Source of the DNA: Oscillospiraceae bacterium
GTDB taxonomy: Bacteria > Bacillota > Clostridia > Oscillospirales > Oscillospiraceae
Direction of reading: 5' to 3'
NCBI GenBank assembly: GCA_029009035.1
Contig: JAQXJQ010000185.1
Span: 1-19,781, forward strand
Length of the DNA stretch: 19,781 bases
Shown here: in pieces, positions 7,501 to 16,554 of the stretch
Layout: each line of letters begins with the position of its first letter
Position numbering within the stretch: the first letter of the stretch is position 1
Made by a program: the position numbers and the translations under genes
Notes under the pieces: generated by a model
What the model saw: only the letters and a program-made list of their open reading frames with translations
Databases searched by the model: none
Told to the model about the DNA's origin: nothing

Positions 7501-8587
7501 GAGCGCTCACCTCCATCAGCTTGAGAAAACGGTCGAAGAGATAGCCGCTGTCCTGGGGCCCCGGCGCGCTCTCCGGGTGGTACTGCACGCTGAACACCCG
7601 GTCCTCCGGACAGGCGGCGCCCTCTACGGTGTTGTCCAGGATGTTGATGTGGGTGGGCTTCAGGGGAAGAGCCTCCATGCTCTCCGGCGACACAGCGTAG
7701 GAGTGGTTCTGGGAGGTGATCTCGATTTTGCCCGTGTCCAGCTGCCGCACGGGGTGGTTGCCGCCCCGGTGGCCGAATTTCAGCTTGTAGGTCCGCGCCC
7801 CGTAGGCCAGGGCGATGATCTGGTGGCCCAGGCAGATGCCGAACATGGGGTATTTTCCCAGCAGGGCCTTGACCAGAGAGATGGTGGGGGTGACGTCGGT
7901 GGGGTCGCCGGGACCGTTGGAGATGAACACGCCGTCGGGCTTCAGCTGTTCCACTGTCCCGGGGTCGGTGTCGAAGGGTACGACGGTGACGGAGCAGCCT
8001 CTGGCGTTGAGGCTGCGCACGATGTTCAGCTTCATGCCGCAGTCCACCGCCACCACATGAAAGCGGGCGTTGTCCACGGGGTATTCCGCCGGGCGCCTGC
8101 GGCTCACCCGGCTCACCGCATCCCTGGGGGGCACATAGGCGGAGAGCCTGGCAAGAGCCTCCTCCACGGTGGTATCTGTTCCGGTGAGCAGTCCCAGCCG
8201 GGAGCCGTGATCCCGGATGGAGCGCACCAGCTTGCGGGTGTCGATGCCGGAGATGCCGGGGATGTGATAGCGCTCCATCACCTCGGACAGGGTGTTGACG
8301 CTGCGGAAATTGGAGGGCAGGTCGTTATAGTCCCGCACGATCAGTCCGCCGAGGGTGGGGTTCTCGGTCTCGTAGTCCTCCGCCGCCATGCCGTAGTTGC
8401 CTATGAGGGGGTAGGCCATCACCACCGCCTGGTCGGTGTAGGAGGGGTCGGACAGGATCTCCTGATAGCCCACGGGGGAGGTGTTGAACACGACCTCGCA
8501 GACCCGCTCCTCGCCGCTGCCGAAGCCGCAGCCGGGGTAGACGCTGCCGTCCTCCAGGATCAGCTGCCTGGTGTAGTTGCGTTCCAT
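7493..8587 (-). CDS. carA: Carbamoyl-phosphate synthase small (glutaminase) subunit
   Basis: A 364-residue CarA, normal for the family. The N-terminal CPSase small-chain domain is followed by a class I glutamine amidotransferase domain with the catalytic triad Cys252 (GICLGHQ), His337 and Glu339 (YHPES). It hydrolyses glutamine and channels ammonia to CarB. The open frame reaches 11 codons further, but ATG 8587 (N-terminus MERNYTRQLILEDG) aligns with CarA proteins and has a GAGG site 7 nt upstream that overlaps the end of purF. The gap to the purF stop is only 4 nt, so purF-carA-carB is one transcription unit. Confidence 0.97.
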   Translation of the reverse strand: MERNYTRQLILEDGSVYPGCGFGSGEERVCEVVFNTSPVGYQEILSDPSYTDQAVVMAYPLIGNYGMAAEDYETENPTLGGLIVRDYNDLPSNFRSVNTLSEVMERYHIPGISGIDTRKLVRSIRDHGSRLGLLTGTDTTVEEALARLSAYVPPRDAVSRVSRRRPAEYPVDNARFHVVAVDCGMKLNIVRSLNARGCSVTVVPFDTDPGTVEQLKPDGVFISNGPGDPTDVTPTISLVKALLGKYPMFGICLGHQIIALAYGARTYKLKFGHRGGNHPVRQLDTGKIEITSQNHSYAVSPESMEALPLKPTHINILDNTVEGAACPEDRVFSVQYHPESAPGPQDSGYLFDRFLKLMEVSAHA

Positions 8588-8591
8588 GACA

Positions 8592-10013
8592 TTACCTCTT
8601 TTCCGAGAGCTTTTGCTCAAACCGGTCCTTGCGGGTGTCGGTTGGGATGGGGGTGGGGTAGCTGCCGTCGAAGCAGGCGGCGCAGATGCCGTCGTGCCCC
8701 ACCAGCTCCCGCAGCGCCTCCCGGGGCAGATAACCCAGCGTGTCCGCGCCGATGATGGCGGCGATCTCCTGCGTGGTGTGGTGGTTGGCGATGAGATGCT
8801 CCTCCGAGTCGATGTCCGTGCCGTAATAGCAGGGGTGGAGGAAGGGGGGCGCGGAGATGCGCATGTGGATCTCCTTTGCCCCCGCCTCCCGCAGGAGCCT
8901 GACGATGCGCTGGCTGGTGGTGCCCCGGACGATGGAGTCGTCGATGAGCACCACCCGCTTGCCCCGCACCACGCTCTCCACGGGACTGAGCTTGATCTTC
9001 ACCTTGTCCAGCCGGTTGCTCTGGCCGGGGGAGATGAAGGTGCGGCCGATGTATTTGTTTTTGATGAGCCCAATGCCGTAGGGGATGCCCGACTGCAGGG
9101 AGAAGCCCAATGCCGCGTCCAGACCGCTGTCGGGAACGCCGATGACGATGTCGGCGTCGGCGGGATGGGCGGCAGCCAGCAGACGGCCGGCCCGGATGCG
9201 GGAGTCGTGAACGGACACCCCGTCGATGACGGAGTCCGGGCGGGCAAAGTAGATGTACTCAAAGATGCAGGCGCTCCGGCCTTTGCTGCCGCAGTGATCC
9301 CGGTGGGAGACCATGCCCTCTTTGCTGAAGACCAGCATTTCTCCCGGTTCCACATCCCGGACGAACTGCGCCCCCACCGCCTGCAGCGCGCAGCTCTCGG
9401 AGGCCACCACATAGGCGCCGTCCCCGGTCACGCCGTAGCACAGGGGACGGAAGCCGTGGGGGTCCCGAAGGGCGATGAGCTTGGTGGAGGACATGAGCAC
9501 CAGGGAGTAGGCCCCCTCCAGCCTGCGGGAGGCCCGCTTCACCGCCTCCTCGATACTGGGGGCGGTGAGCCGCTCCCGGGTGACGATATAGGCGATGGTC
9601 TCGGTGTCGCTGGTGGAGTGGAAGATGGCGCCGGTGAGCTCCAGCTCGTCCCGCAGGGCCGCCGCGTTGCTCAGGTTGCCGTTGTGGGCCAGCGCCAGCT
9701 TGCCCTTCTGGTGGTTGACCTCGATGGGCTGGCAGTTGGCCCGGGTGCTGCCGCCGGTGGTGCCGTAGCGCACATGGCCCACCGCCATGGAGCCGTGGGG
9801 GAGGGTGCTCAGCCGCTCCGGGGGAAACACATCCCCCACCAGGCCCAGATCCTTGTGGGAGACAAACACCCCGTCGTCATTCACCACGATGCCGCAGCTC
9901 TCCTGCCCCCGGTGCTGCAGGGCGTACAGCCCGTAGTAGACCAGGCCGGCCACATCCTCCGCACCGGGGCAGAACACCCCGAATACGCCGCATTCCTCAT
10001 GCAATCCGCTCAT
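8592..10013 (-). CDS. purF: Amidophosphoribosyltransferase (glutamine PRPP amidotransferase)
   Basis: A 473-residue PurF, catalysing the first committed step of purine synthesis: PRPP plus glutamine to phosphoribosylamine. A seven-residue propeptide (MSGLHEE) precedes Cys8, the N-terminal nucleophile in CGVFG, which is exposed by self-cleavage in the Bacillus-type enzymes. The glutaminase domain is followed by a phosphoribosyltransferase domain with the PRPP loop VVLIDDSIVRGTT (354-366). Cys249, Cys395, Cys444 and Cys447 match the four [4Fe-4S] ligands of the B. subtilis enzyme, so an oxygen-sensitive cluster is expected. I chose ATG 10013 for its AGGAGGG site; the frame extends 23 codons upstream without a site and through a leader hairpin, and such an extension would bury the nucleophile. 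No other pur genes lie beside it. Confidence 0.97.
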   Translation of the reverse strand: MSGLHEECGVFGVFCPGAEDVAGLVYYGLYALQHRGQESCGIVVNDDGVFVSHKDLGLVGDVFPPERLSTLPHGSMAVGHVRYGTTGGSTRANCQPIEVNHQKGKLALAHNGNLSNAAALRDELELTGAIFHSTSDTETIAYIVTRERLTAPSIEEAVKRASRRLEGAYSLVLMSSTKLIALRDPHGFRPLCYGVTGDGAYVVASESCALQAVGAQFVRDVEPGEMLVFSKEGMVSHRDHCGSKGRSACIFEYIYFARPDSVIDGVSVHDSRIRAGRLLAAAHPADADIVIGVPDSGLDAALGFSLQSGIPYGIGLIKNKYIGRTFISPGQSNRLDKVKIKLSPVESVVRGKRVVLIDDSIVRGTTSQRIVRLLREAGAKEIHMRISAPPFLHPCYYGTDIDSEEHLIANHHTTQEIAAIIGADTLGYLPREALRELVGHDGICAACFDGSYPTPIPTDTRKDRFEQKLSEKR

Positions 10014-10019
10014 TGCGTT

Positions 10020-10026
10020 CCCTCCT
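10020..10026 (-). promoter_or_regulatory. Ribosome binding site of purF
   Basis: AGGAGGG on the minus strand, 6 nt before ATG 10013. It fixes that start over the upstream in-frame ATG at 10082. It lies 2 nt after a run of seven T that follows the leader hairpin, so hairpin formation could affect access to it as well as elongation. Confidence 0.8.
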
Positions 10027-10028
10027 GC

Positions 10029-10071
10029 AAAAAAAGATACGACGCCCTTGAGAATGATCCTCAAAGACGCC
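10029..10071 (-). terminator. Terminator-like hairpin in the purF leader (candidate attenuator)
   Basis: On the minus strand GGCGTCTTTGAG (10071-10060) pairs with CTCAAGGGCGTC (10052-10041) through 12 pairs, three of them G-U, around a 7-nt loop. Five nt later comes a run of seven T (10035-10029), directly before the ribosome binding site. It lies between the predicted promoter and the start codon, so it would act as an attenuator and not as an end-of-gene terminator. No antiterminator helix or ligand-binding fold was evident. Confidence 0.55.
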
Positions 10072-10117
10072 GTTGTCTTCATACAATATATATGGCGGCA
10101 TGAATTTTGCCTTGCAT

Positions 10118-10146
10118 AGTATACCGCGCCGCCGGAAAAATGTCAA
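10118..10146 (-). promoter_or_regulatory. purF: Strong sigma-A type promoter of purF-carA-carB
   Basis: TTGACA (10141-10146) and TATACT (10118-10123) on the minus strand are separated by 17 bp: a perfect -35 and a -10 with one mismatch. Transcription would start near 10111, giving a leader of roughly 98 nt. Confidence 0.85.
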
Positions 10147-10228
10147 TCAAGATGGGTAATTTTTGCAAATTTAGCGGTTTTACCAAAGGCGTGACCGGGC
10201 ATATCGCCTGTTATTTGCAAGCTGACTA

Positions 10229-10257
10229 TTGACGGCTTGCAAAAATGGGGTTATCAT
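10229..10257 (+). promoter_or_regulatory. dapF: Predicted sigma-A type promoter of dapF-dapL
   Basis: TTGACG (10229-10234) and TATCAT (10252-10257) are separated by 17 bp, each one mismatch from consensus. Transcription would start near 10264, almost at the foot of the following hairpin. A TTGCAA palindrome lies in the spacer (10237-10242) and another 22 bp upstream (10215-10220). Confidence 0.65.
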
Positions 10258-10266
10258 GGAAACGCG

Positions 10267-10315
10267 AAAAGACACTGTCGTCTGGAAGGCTGACCTTCGG
10301 CGGCGGTGTCTTTTT
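10267..10315 (+). terminator. Long terminator-like hairpin at the start of the dapF leader (candidate attenuator)
   Basis: AAAAGACACTGTCGTC (10267-10282), a TG bulge and GAAGG (10285-10289) pair with CCTTC (10294-10298) and GGCGGCGGTGTC plus TTTT (10299-10314) around a CTGA loop. That gives 21 pairs with a few G-U, followed by T and CTGTC. It is the classic A-run, stem, T-run layout of an intrinsic terminator, but lies a few bases after the predicted start of transcription and before dapF. If it terminates, most transcripts would be very short unless something prevents it. Confidence 0.6.
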
Positions 10316-10345
10316 CTGTCTATTTTCAAAAACGGGGGGAGCGCC

Positions 10346-11188
10346 ATGCGTTTTACCAAAATGCAGGGGATCGGAAACGACTATATCTATGTGAACTGCT
10401 TTGAGCAGCAGGTGAGGGACCCTTCGGCGGCGGCGGTGGCCCTGTCCGACCGGCATTTCGGGATCGGCTCTGACGGGCTGATCCTCATTCGCCCCTCACA
10501 GCGGGCGGATTTCTGGATGGATATGTACAATGCCGACGGAAGCTCCGCCCAGATGTGCGGAAACGGCATGCGCTGTGTGGCCCGATATGTCCACGACCGT
10601 GGATTGACGGACAAGACAGAGTTCACCGTGGAGTCCGGAGGAGCGGTCAAAACGGTGAGGCTGACCCTGGATGAGCATGGGCTGACACAGGCGGTCACCG
10701 TGGGCATGGGGGCGCCGGAGCTGGACTGCGGCAAGGTGCCCGTCCTCTGGGGGGAACAGCGGATGATCGCCGCCCCCGTGGAGGCGGCGGACAAAACCTG
10801 GGCGGTGACGGCGGTGAGCATGGGCAATCCCCACGCGGTGACCTTTGTGAACGATGTGGACCGGCTGGACCTGCCCGCCATTGGCCCGCTGTTTGAGCAC
10901 CATCCCCTTTTTCCCCAGCGGGTGAACACGGAGTTTGTCCGGGTCATTGACCGCCGCACCCTCCAGATGCGGGTGTGGGAGCGGGGCGCAGGGGAGACCC
11001 TGGCCTGCGGCACCGGCGCCTGCGCCTGTCTGGTGGCGGGGGTGCTGGGCGGCCTGTGCGAGCGGGAGGTCACGGTGCGCCTGCGGGGCGGCGAGCTGCG
11101 CATCCGCTGGGATGAGAAGGACGGTCAGGTGTATATGACCGGCCCCGCCGCCTTCGTATTTGACGGAGAGACCGAGGAGGACTACTGA
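10346..11188 (+). CDS. dapF: Diaminopimelate epimerase
   Basis: A 280-residue DapF, converting LL- to meso-diaminopimelate, the peptidoglycan precursor and lysine precursor, without a cofactor. The two catalytic cysteines are present: Cys71 in MCGNGMRC and Cys221 in ACGTGAC. Other family signatures are MQGIGNDYIYV at the N-terminus, FGIGSDG (39-45), NADGS (62-66), GNPHAV (160-165) and WERGAGET (211-218). The open frame reaches upstream through the leader hairpin, but ATG 10346 matches family N-termini and follows a G-rich site (GGGGAG, 4 nt upstream, rather close). dapL begins one base after its stop codon. Confidence 0.97.
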   Translation: MRFTKMQGIGNDYIYVNCFEQQVRDPSAAAVALSDRHFGIGSDGLILIRPSQRADFWMDMYNADGSSAQMCGNGMRCVARYVHDRGLTDKTEFTVESGGAVKTVRLTLDEHGLTQAVTVGMGAPELDCGKVPVLWGEQRMIAAPVEAADKTWAVTAVSMGNPHAVTFVNDVDRLDLPAIGPLFEHHPLFPQRVNTEFVRVIDRRTLQMRVWERGAGETLACGTGACACLVAGVLGGLCEREVTVRLRGGELRIRWDEKDGQVYMTGPAAFVFDGETEEDY

Positions 11189-11189
11189 T

Positions 11190-12398
11190 ATGGCAAAGGT
11201 AAATGAAAACTTTCTGAAGCTGCCGGGGAGCTATCTCTTCTCCGAGATCGCCCGGCGGGTGAACGCCTATCAGAGCGCTCATCCGGAGGCGAAGCTCATC
11301 CGCCTGGGCATCGGGGATGTGACCCGCCCGCTGGCGCCGGCGGTCATTGAGGCCATGCACAAAGCCACCGACGAGATGGCGGCGGTGGAGACGTTCCGGG
11401 GCTACGGCCCGGACTACGGCTATGACTTCCTCCGGGACGCCATTGCGGAGCATGACTACGCCGGCACGGGGATCGGGAGGGATGAGATCTTCCTCTCCGA
11501 CGGCGCGAAAAGCGACTGCGGCAGCATCGGGGACATCTTCTCCGTGGACAATGTGGTGGCGGTGTGCGACCCGGTCTATCCTGTGTATGTGGACGCCAAC
11601 GCCATGCAGGGCCGGGCGGGGGAATATGTGGACGGGCGGTGGAATAAGCTGGTCTATATGCCGTGCACCGCGGAAAACGGCTTTGTCCCCGCCATTCCCG
11701 CCCAGCGGGTGGATATGATCTACCTCTGCTGCCCCAACAACCCCACGGGGACGGTGCTGAACCGGGGGCAGCTGCAGACCTGGGTGGACTTTGCCAACCG
11801 AACCGGCGCGGTCATTCTGTACGACTCCGCCTATGAGGCCTTCATCACCGACCCGGATGTGCCCCACTCCATCTACGAGATCCCCGGAGCGAAAACCTGC
11901 GCCATCGAGTTTCGCAGCTTCTCCAAGACCGCCGGCTTTACGGGAAACCGCTGCGCCTACTGCGTGGTGCCCAAGGCCCTGCTGGTGGAGGGCGTGAGCC
12001 TCAACGCCCTTTGGGCCCGGCGGGTGGGCAGCCGCTTCAACGGCGTGCCCGATGTGATCCAGCGGGGAGCCCAGGCGGTCTACTCCCCCGAGGGACAGCG
12101 TCAGACCCGGGAGACCATCGCCTACTATCAGCACAATGCCCGGGTCATCCGGGAGGGCCTGGCGGCGGCGGGACTGGAGGTCTACGGCGGAGTGAACGCC
12201 CCCTACATCTGGTGCAACCCGCCGGAGGGGATGTCCTCCTGGGATTTCTTTGATCAGCTGCTCCACGAGGCCAATGTGGTCACCACCCCCGGCGCGGGCT
12301 TCGGCCCCAGCGGAGAGGGGTACATCCGCCTCACCGCCTTCGGGGACCGGGATGCCACCGCGGAGGCGGTGGAGCGCGTCACGGGGCTGCTCCGCTGA
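11190..12398 (+). CDS. dapL: LL-diaminopimelate aminotransferase
   Basis: A 402-residue class I/II PLP-dependent aminotransferase of the DapL type. It makes LL-diaminopimelate directly from tetrahydrodipicolinate with glutamate as donor, bypassing the succinyl or acetyl branch. The PLP lysine is Lys246 in SFSKTAGFTGNRC, a DapL-like signature. CPNNPTG is at 181-187, and YDSAYEAF (211-218) holds the cofactor-contacting Asp and Tyr. GIGDVTRPL (40-48) and GYGPDYGY (71-78) are typical of the family. The start codon is one base after the dapF stop, with GAGGAGG inside the end of dapF, so the two are co-translated. DapL product is DapF substrate, so the pair completes meso-DAP synthesis. No clear terminator follows. 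Confidence 0.96.
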   Translation: MAKVNENFLKLPGSYLFSEIARRVNAYQSAHPEAKLIRLGIGDVTRPLAPAVIEAMHKATDEMAAVETFRGYGPDYGYDFLRDAIAEHDYAGTGIGRDEIFLSDGAKSDCGSIGDIFSVDNVVAVCDPVYPVYVDANAMQGRAGEYVDGRWNKLVYMPCTAENGFVPAIPAQRVDMIYLCCPNNPTGTVLNRGQLQTWVDFANRTGAVILYDSAYEAFITDPDVPHSIYEIPGAKTCAIEFRSFSKTAGFTGNRCAYCVVPKALLVEGVSLNALWARRVGSRFNGVPDVIQRGAQAVYSPEGQRQTRETIAYYQHNARVIREGLAAAGLEVYGGVNAPYIWCNPPEGMSSWDFFDQLLHEANVVTTPGAGFGPSGEGYIRLTAFGDRDATAEAVERVTGLLR

Positions 12399-12482
12399 GG
12401 GTTTTGGCCAAATTGACAATAATCTCTCCACGCTTGGTCTCAAGTTATTGCAATTTGCAATTGCCTAACTTGCAAAAATATC

Positions 12483-12511
12483 TTGACTTTTCCAGAATAT
12501 CCCGCTATACT
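12483..12511 (+). promoter_or_regulatory. glnN: Strong sigma-A type promoter of glnN
   Basis: TTGACT (12483-12488) and TATACT (12506-12511) are separated by 17 bp, each one mismatch from consensus. Transcription would start near 12518, giving a leader of about 120 nt. The cluster of TTGCAA palindromes lies immediately upstream, where an activator or upstream promoter element would bind. Confidence 0.8.
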
Positions 12512-12563
12512 GCAGGTGTGCTAAACGATTATTGCAATTAAAGTTGCATGATCCGTGATATTA

Positions 12564-12620
12564 GGCGACAAGGGCGTCGCAGCGAACCGATCCGTTCGCT
12601 GTGCCCTTGTCGCCTTCTTT
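12564..12620 (+). terminator. Two-part hairpin in the glnN leader (candidate attenuator)
   Basis: GGCGACAAGGGC (12564-12575) pairs perfectly with GCCCTTGTCGCC (12603-12614). Inside it CAGCGAAC (12580-12587) pairs perfectly with GTTCGCTG (12594-12601) around CGATCC. An asymmetric internal loop separates the two stems. TTCTTT follows, which is a weak T run. It lies about 45 nt into the predicted leader and before the AAAGGAG site. It could attenuate glnN or end read-through from dapL, or both. The hexanucleotide loop lacks the A-x-x-G pattern expected for ANTAR-binding hairpins. Confidence 0.5.
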
Positions 12621-12640
12621 GTTGTAAAGGAGAATGAATT

Positions 12641-14731
<2,091 letters not shown>

Positions 14732-14779
14732 GAAAACAAGCAATATCAGCAAAAATCAAAGGGAAAAGAGCGGATTGTT

Positions 14780-16528
14780 ATGACTTTGGAAACTGTATTT
14801 GAGACCTTGCACGGAGAAGTGTTTGCGGTCTGGTTCCTGATCGGAGCCGCCCTGGTGTTCTGGATGCAGGCCGGCTTTGCCATGGTGGAGACCGGCTTCA
14901 CCCGCGCCAAGAACGCGGGCAACATCCTGATGAAGAACCTGATGGACTTCTGCATCGGCACGGTGATGTTCATTCTCATCGGCTTCGGTCTGCTTTTGGG
15001 CGAGGACCTCATCGGCCTGATCGGCAAGCCCGGGTTCGATATCTTCACCAACTACGCCAACTTCGACTGGTCCAACTTTGTGTTCAACCTGGTGTTCTGC
15101 GCCACCACCGCCACCATCGTCTCCGGCGCCATGGCGGAGCGCACCCGCTTCCTCTCCTACTGCGTGTATTCCGCGGTGATCTCCGCCCTCATCTATCCCA
15201 TTGAGGCCCACTGGGTCTGGGGCGGCGGCTGGCTGGCTCAGATGGGTTTCCATGACTTTGCCGGTTCCGCCTGTATCCATATGGTGGGCGGCGTGTGCGC
15301 CCTCATCGGCGCAAAGCTCCTGGGCCCCCGTCTCGGCAAGTTCAGCAAGGACAAGAACGGCAAGATCACCAAGGTCAACGCCATCCCCGGCCACAACCTC
15401 CCCATCGGCTGCCTGGGCGTGTTCATCCTCTGGCTGGGCTGGTACGGCTTTAACGGCGCCGCCGCCACCTCCGTGGAGCAGCTGGGCTCCGTCTTTGTTA
15501 CCACGACCATCGCTCCCGCAGTTGCAACCGTCGTCTGTATGATCTTCACCTGGGTGAAGTACGGCAAGCCCGATGTCTCCATGTGCCTCAACGCCTCTCT
15601 GGCCGGCCTGGTTGCCATCACCGCTCCCTGCGACGTCACCGACGCTCTGGGCGCCATCATCATCGGCGCCGTGTCCGGTGTGCTGGTGGTATTCGGCGTT
15701 TGGCTGCTCGATTATGTGCTGCGTGTTGACGACCCCGTTGGTGCCGTTGCCGTCCATTGTATGAACGGTATTTGGGGTACCATTGCTGTGGGCCTGTTCT
15801 CCACCACCTCCGCCCCCGGCAATGACTCTCTGACCGGCCTGTTCTATGGCGGCGGCTTCAGGCTGCTGGGCGTGCAGCTGCTGGGTATGCTGGCCATCAT
15901 CGCCTATACCGCCGTGACCATCACCGTGACCTTCCTCATCATCCGCGCCATTTTCGGCCTGCGGGTCAGCGAGGAGGAGGAGATCGTGGGTCTGGACTCC
16001 ACCGAGCACGGCCTGCCCTCCGCCTATGCCGGCTTCAGCCTCATGGACATCGCCAACACCATGACCATGGACGAGAACGAGAACACCGACCTGGGCGTCA
16101 GCGAGTACGCCGACGCCACCCCTGTCCAGCGGGATGCCGCGGTGGCGGTGCAGGGGATCACCCCCGTGTCCTCCGGCATCTACAATGTCTCCATCATCGC
16201 CAAGCTCTCCAGGTATGAGAAGCTGAAGCAGGCCATGAACGATCTGGGCGTCACGGGCATGACCGTGACCCAGGTCATGGGCTGCGGTATCCAGAAGGGC
16301 GCCGGCGAGCGTTACCGCGGCGTTGAAATGGACGCCACCCTGCTGCCCAAGGTCAAGGTGGATGTGGTGGTCAGCAAGATCCCCGTGTCCGCCGTGGTGG
16401 AGGCGGCCAAGAAGGCCCTGTACACCGGCCACATCGGCGACGGCAAGATCTTCGTCACCGGCGTGGAGAATGTCATCAAGGTCCGCACCGGCGAGGAAGG
16501 CTATGCCGCCCTTCAGGATGTGGAGTAA
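14780..16528 (+). CDS. amt: Ammonium transporter with fused C-terminal P-II domain
   Basis: A 582-residue fusion. Residues 1 to about 405 are an Amt/Rh membrane channel with many hydrophobic segments. The twin histidines of the pore are His167 (CIHMVGG) and His326 (VHCMNGIWG), and the tail RVSEEEEIVGLDSTEHG is the canonical Amt C-terminus. A linker rich in Asp, Glu and Thr follows, then a complete P-II (GlnB/GlnK) domain from about residue 468 with GVTGMTVTQVMG, QKG, a full-length T-loop (YRGVEM), LPKVKVDVVV and GDGKIFV...VRTGEEG. The 2-oxoglutarate/ATP residues appear kept, but Met517 replaces the T-loop tyrosine that is uridylylated in GlnB (Tyr51). The domain could gate the pore in cis. 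It lies 48 nt after glnN; the ribosome binding site is weak. Confidence 0.95.
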   Translation: MTLETVFETLHGEVFAVWFLIGAALVFWMQAGFAMVETGFTRAKNAGNILMKNLMDFCIGTVMFILIGFGLLLGEDLIGLIGKPGFDIFTNYANFDWSNFVFNLVFCATTATIVSGAMAERTRFLSYCVYSAVISALIYPIEAHWVWGGGWLAQMGFHDFAGSACIHMVGGVCALIGAKLLGPRLGKFSKDKNGKITKVNAIPGHNLPIGCLGVFILWLGWYGFNGAAATSVEQLGSVFVTTTIAPAVATVVCMIFTWVKYGKPDVSMCLNASLAGLVAITAPCDVTDALGAIIIGAVSGVLVVFGVWLLDYVLRVDDPVGAVAVHCMNGIWGTIAVGLFSTTSAPGNDSLTGLFYGGGFRLLGVQLLGMLAIIAYTAVTITVTFLIIRAIFGLRVSEEEEIVGLDSTEHGLPSAYAGFSLMDIANTMTMDENENTDLGVSEYADATPVQRDAAVAVQGITPVSSGIYNVSIIAKLSRYEKLKQAMNDLGVTGMTVTQVMGCGIQKGAGERYRGVEMDATLLPKVKVDVVVSKIPVSAVVEAAKKALYTGHIGDGKIFVTGVENVIKVRTGEEGYAALQDVE

Positions 16529-16554
16529 GTAAAAATATAAGAGAAAACGCCCGT

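Larger units (their letters stand above)
10014..10345. promoter_or_regulatory. Divergent control region between purF and dapF
   Basis: A 332-bp non-coding, locally AT-rich stretch. It holds the minus-strand purF promoter and its leader hairpin, the plus-strand dapF promoter and its leader hairpin, and three copies of TTGCAA (10163-10168, 10215-10220, 10237-10242). I see no known riboswitch aptamer; both leaders are about 80-100 nt and are mostly hairpin. No PurR-box pair of the B. subtilis type was recognised. Confidence 0.7.
12399..12640 (+). promoter_or_regulatory. Control region of the glnN-amt-asnB-gltB cluster
   Basis: A 242-bp AT-rich non-coding region. It contains four TTGCAA palindromes (12448-12453, 12455-12460, 12470-12475, 12532-12537) and a near copy TTGCAT (12544-12549), a strong promoter and a large leader hairpin. 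The first and third TTGCAA are 22 bp apart, the same spacing as at dapF. TTTGGCCAAA (12403-12412) is palindromic but has no terminator features. No GlnR/TnrA-type site (TGTNA-N7-TNACA) was recognised. Confidence 0.6.

Noticed and set aside
10080..10082. Upstream in-frame ATG extending PurF by 23 residues, or a leader peptide
   Set aside because: No ribosome binding site precedes it, the added segment runs through the leader hairpin and T run, and the extension would place 30 residues before the N-terminal nucleophile. No in-frame stop makes it a separate peptide.
10267..10315. tRNA or other structured RNA gene at the dapF leader hairpin
   Set aside because: It is a single long stem with A- and T-runs, the layout of an intrinsic terminator. 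No cloverleaf or T-arm sequence is visible.
10264..10345. Lysine riboswitch upstream of dapF-dapL
   Set aside because: The predicted leader is about 80 nt, mostly one hairpin. A lysine aptamer needs about 170 nt with several conserved helices, which are not present.
12518..12640. ANTAR-type antitermination site in the glnN leader
   Set aside because: ANTAR targets are paired hairpins with six-base loops carrying A at position 1 and G at position 4. The two candidate loops here, TTAAAG and CGATCC, do not fit.
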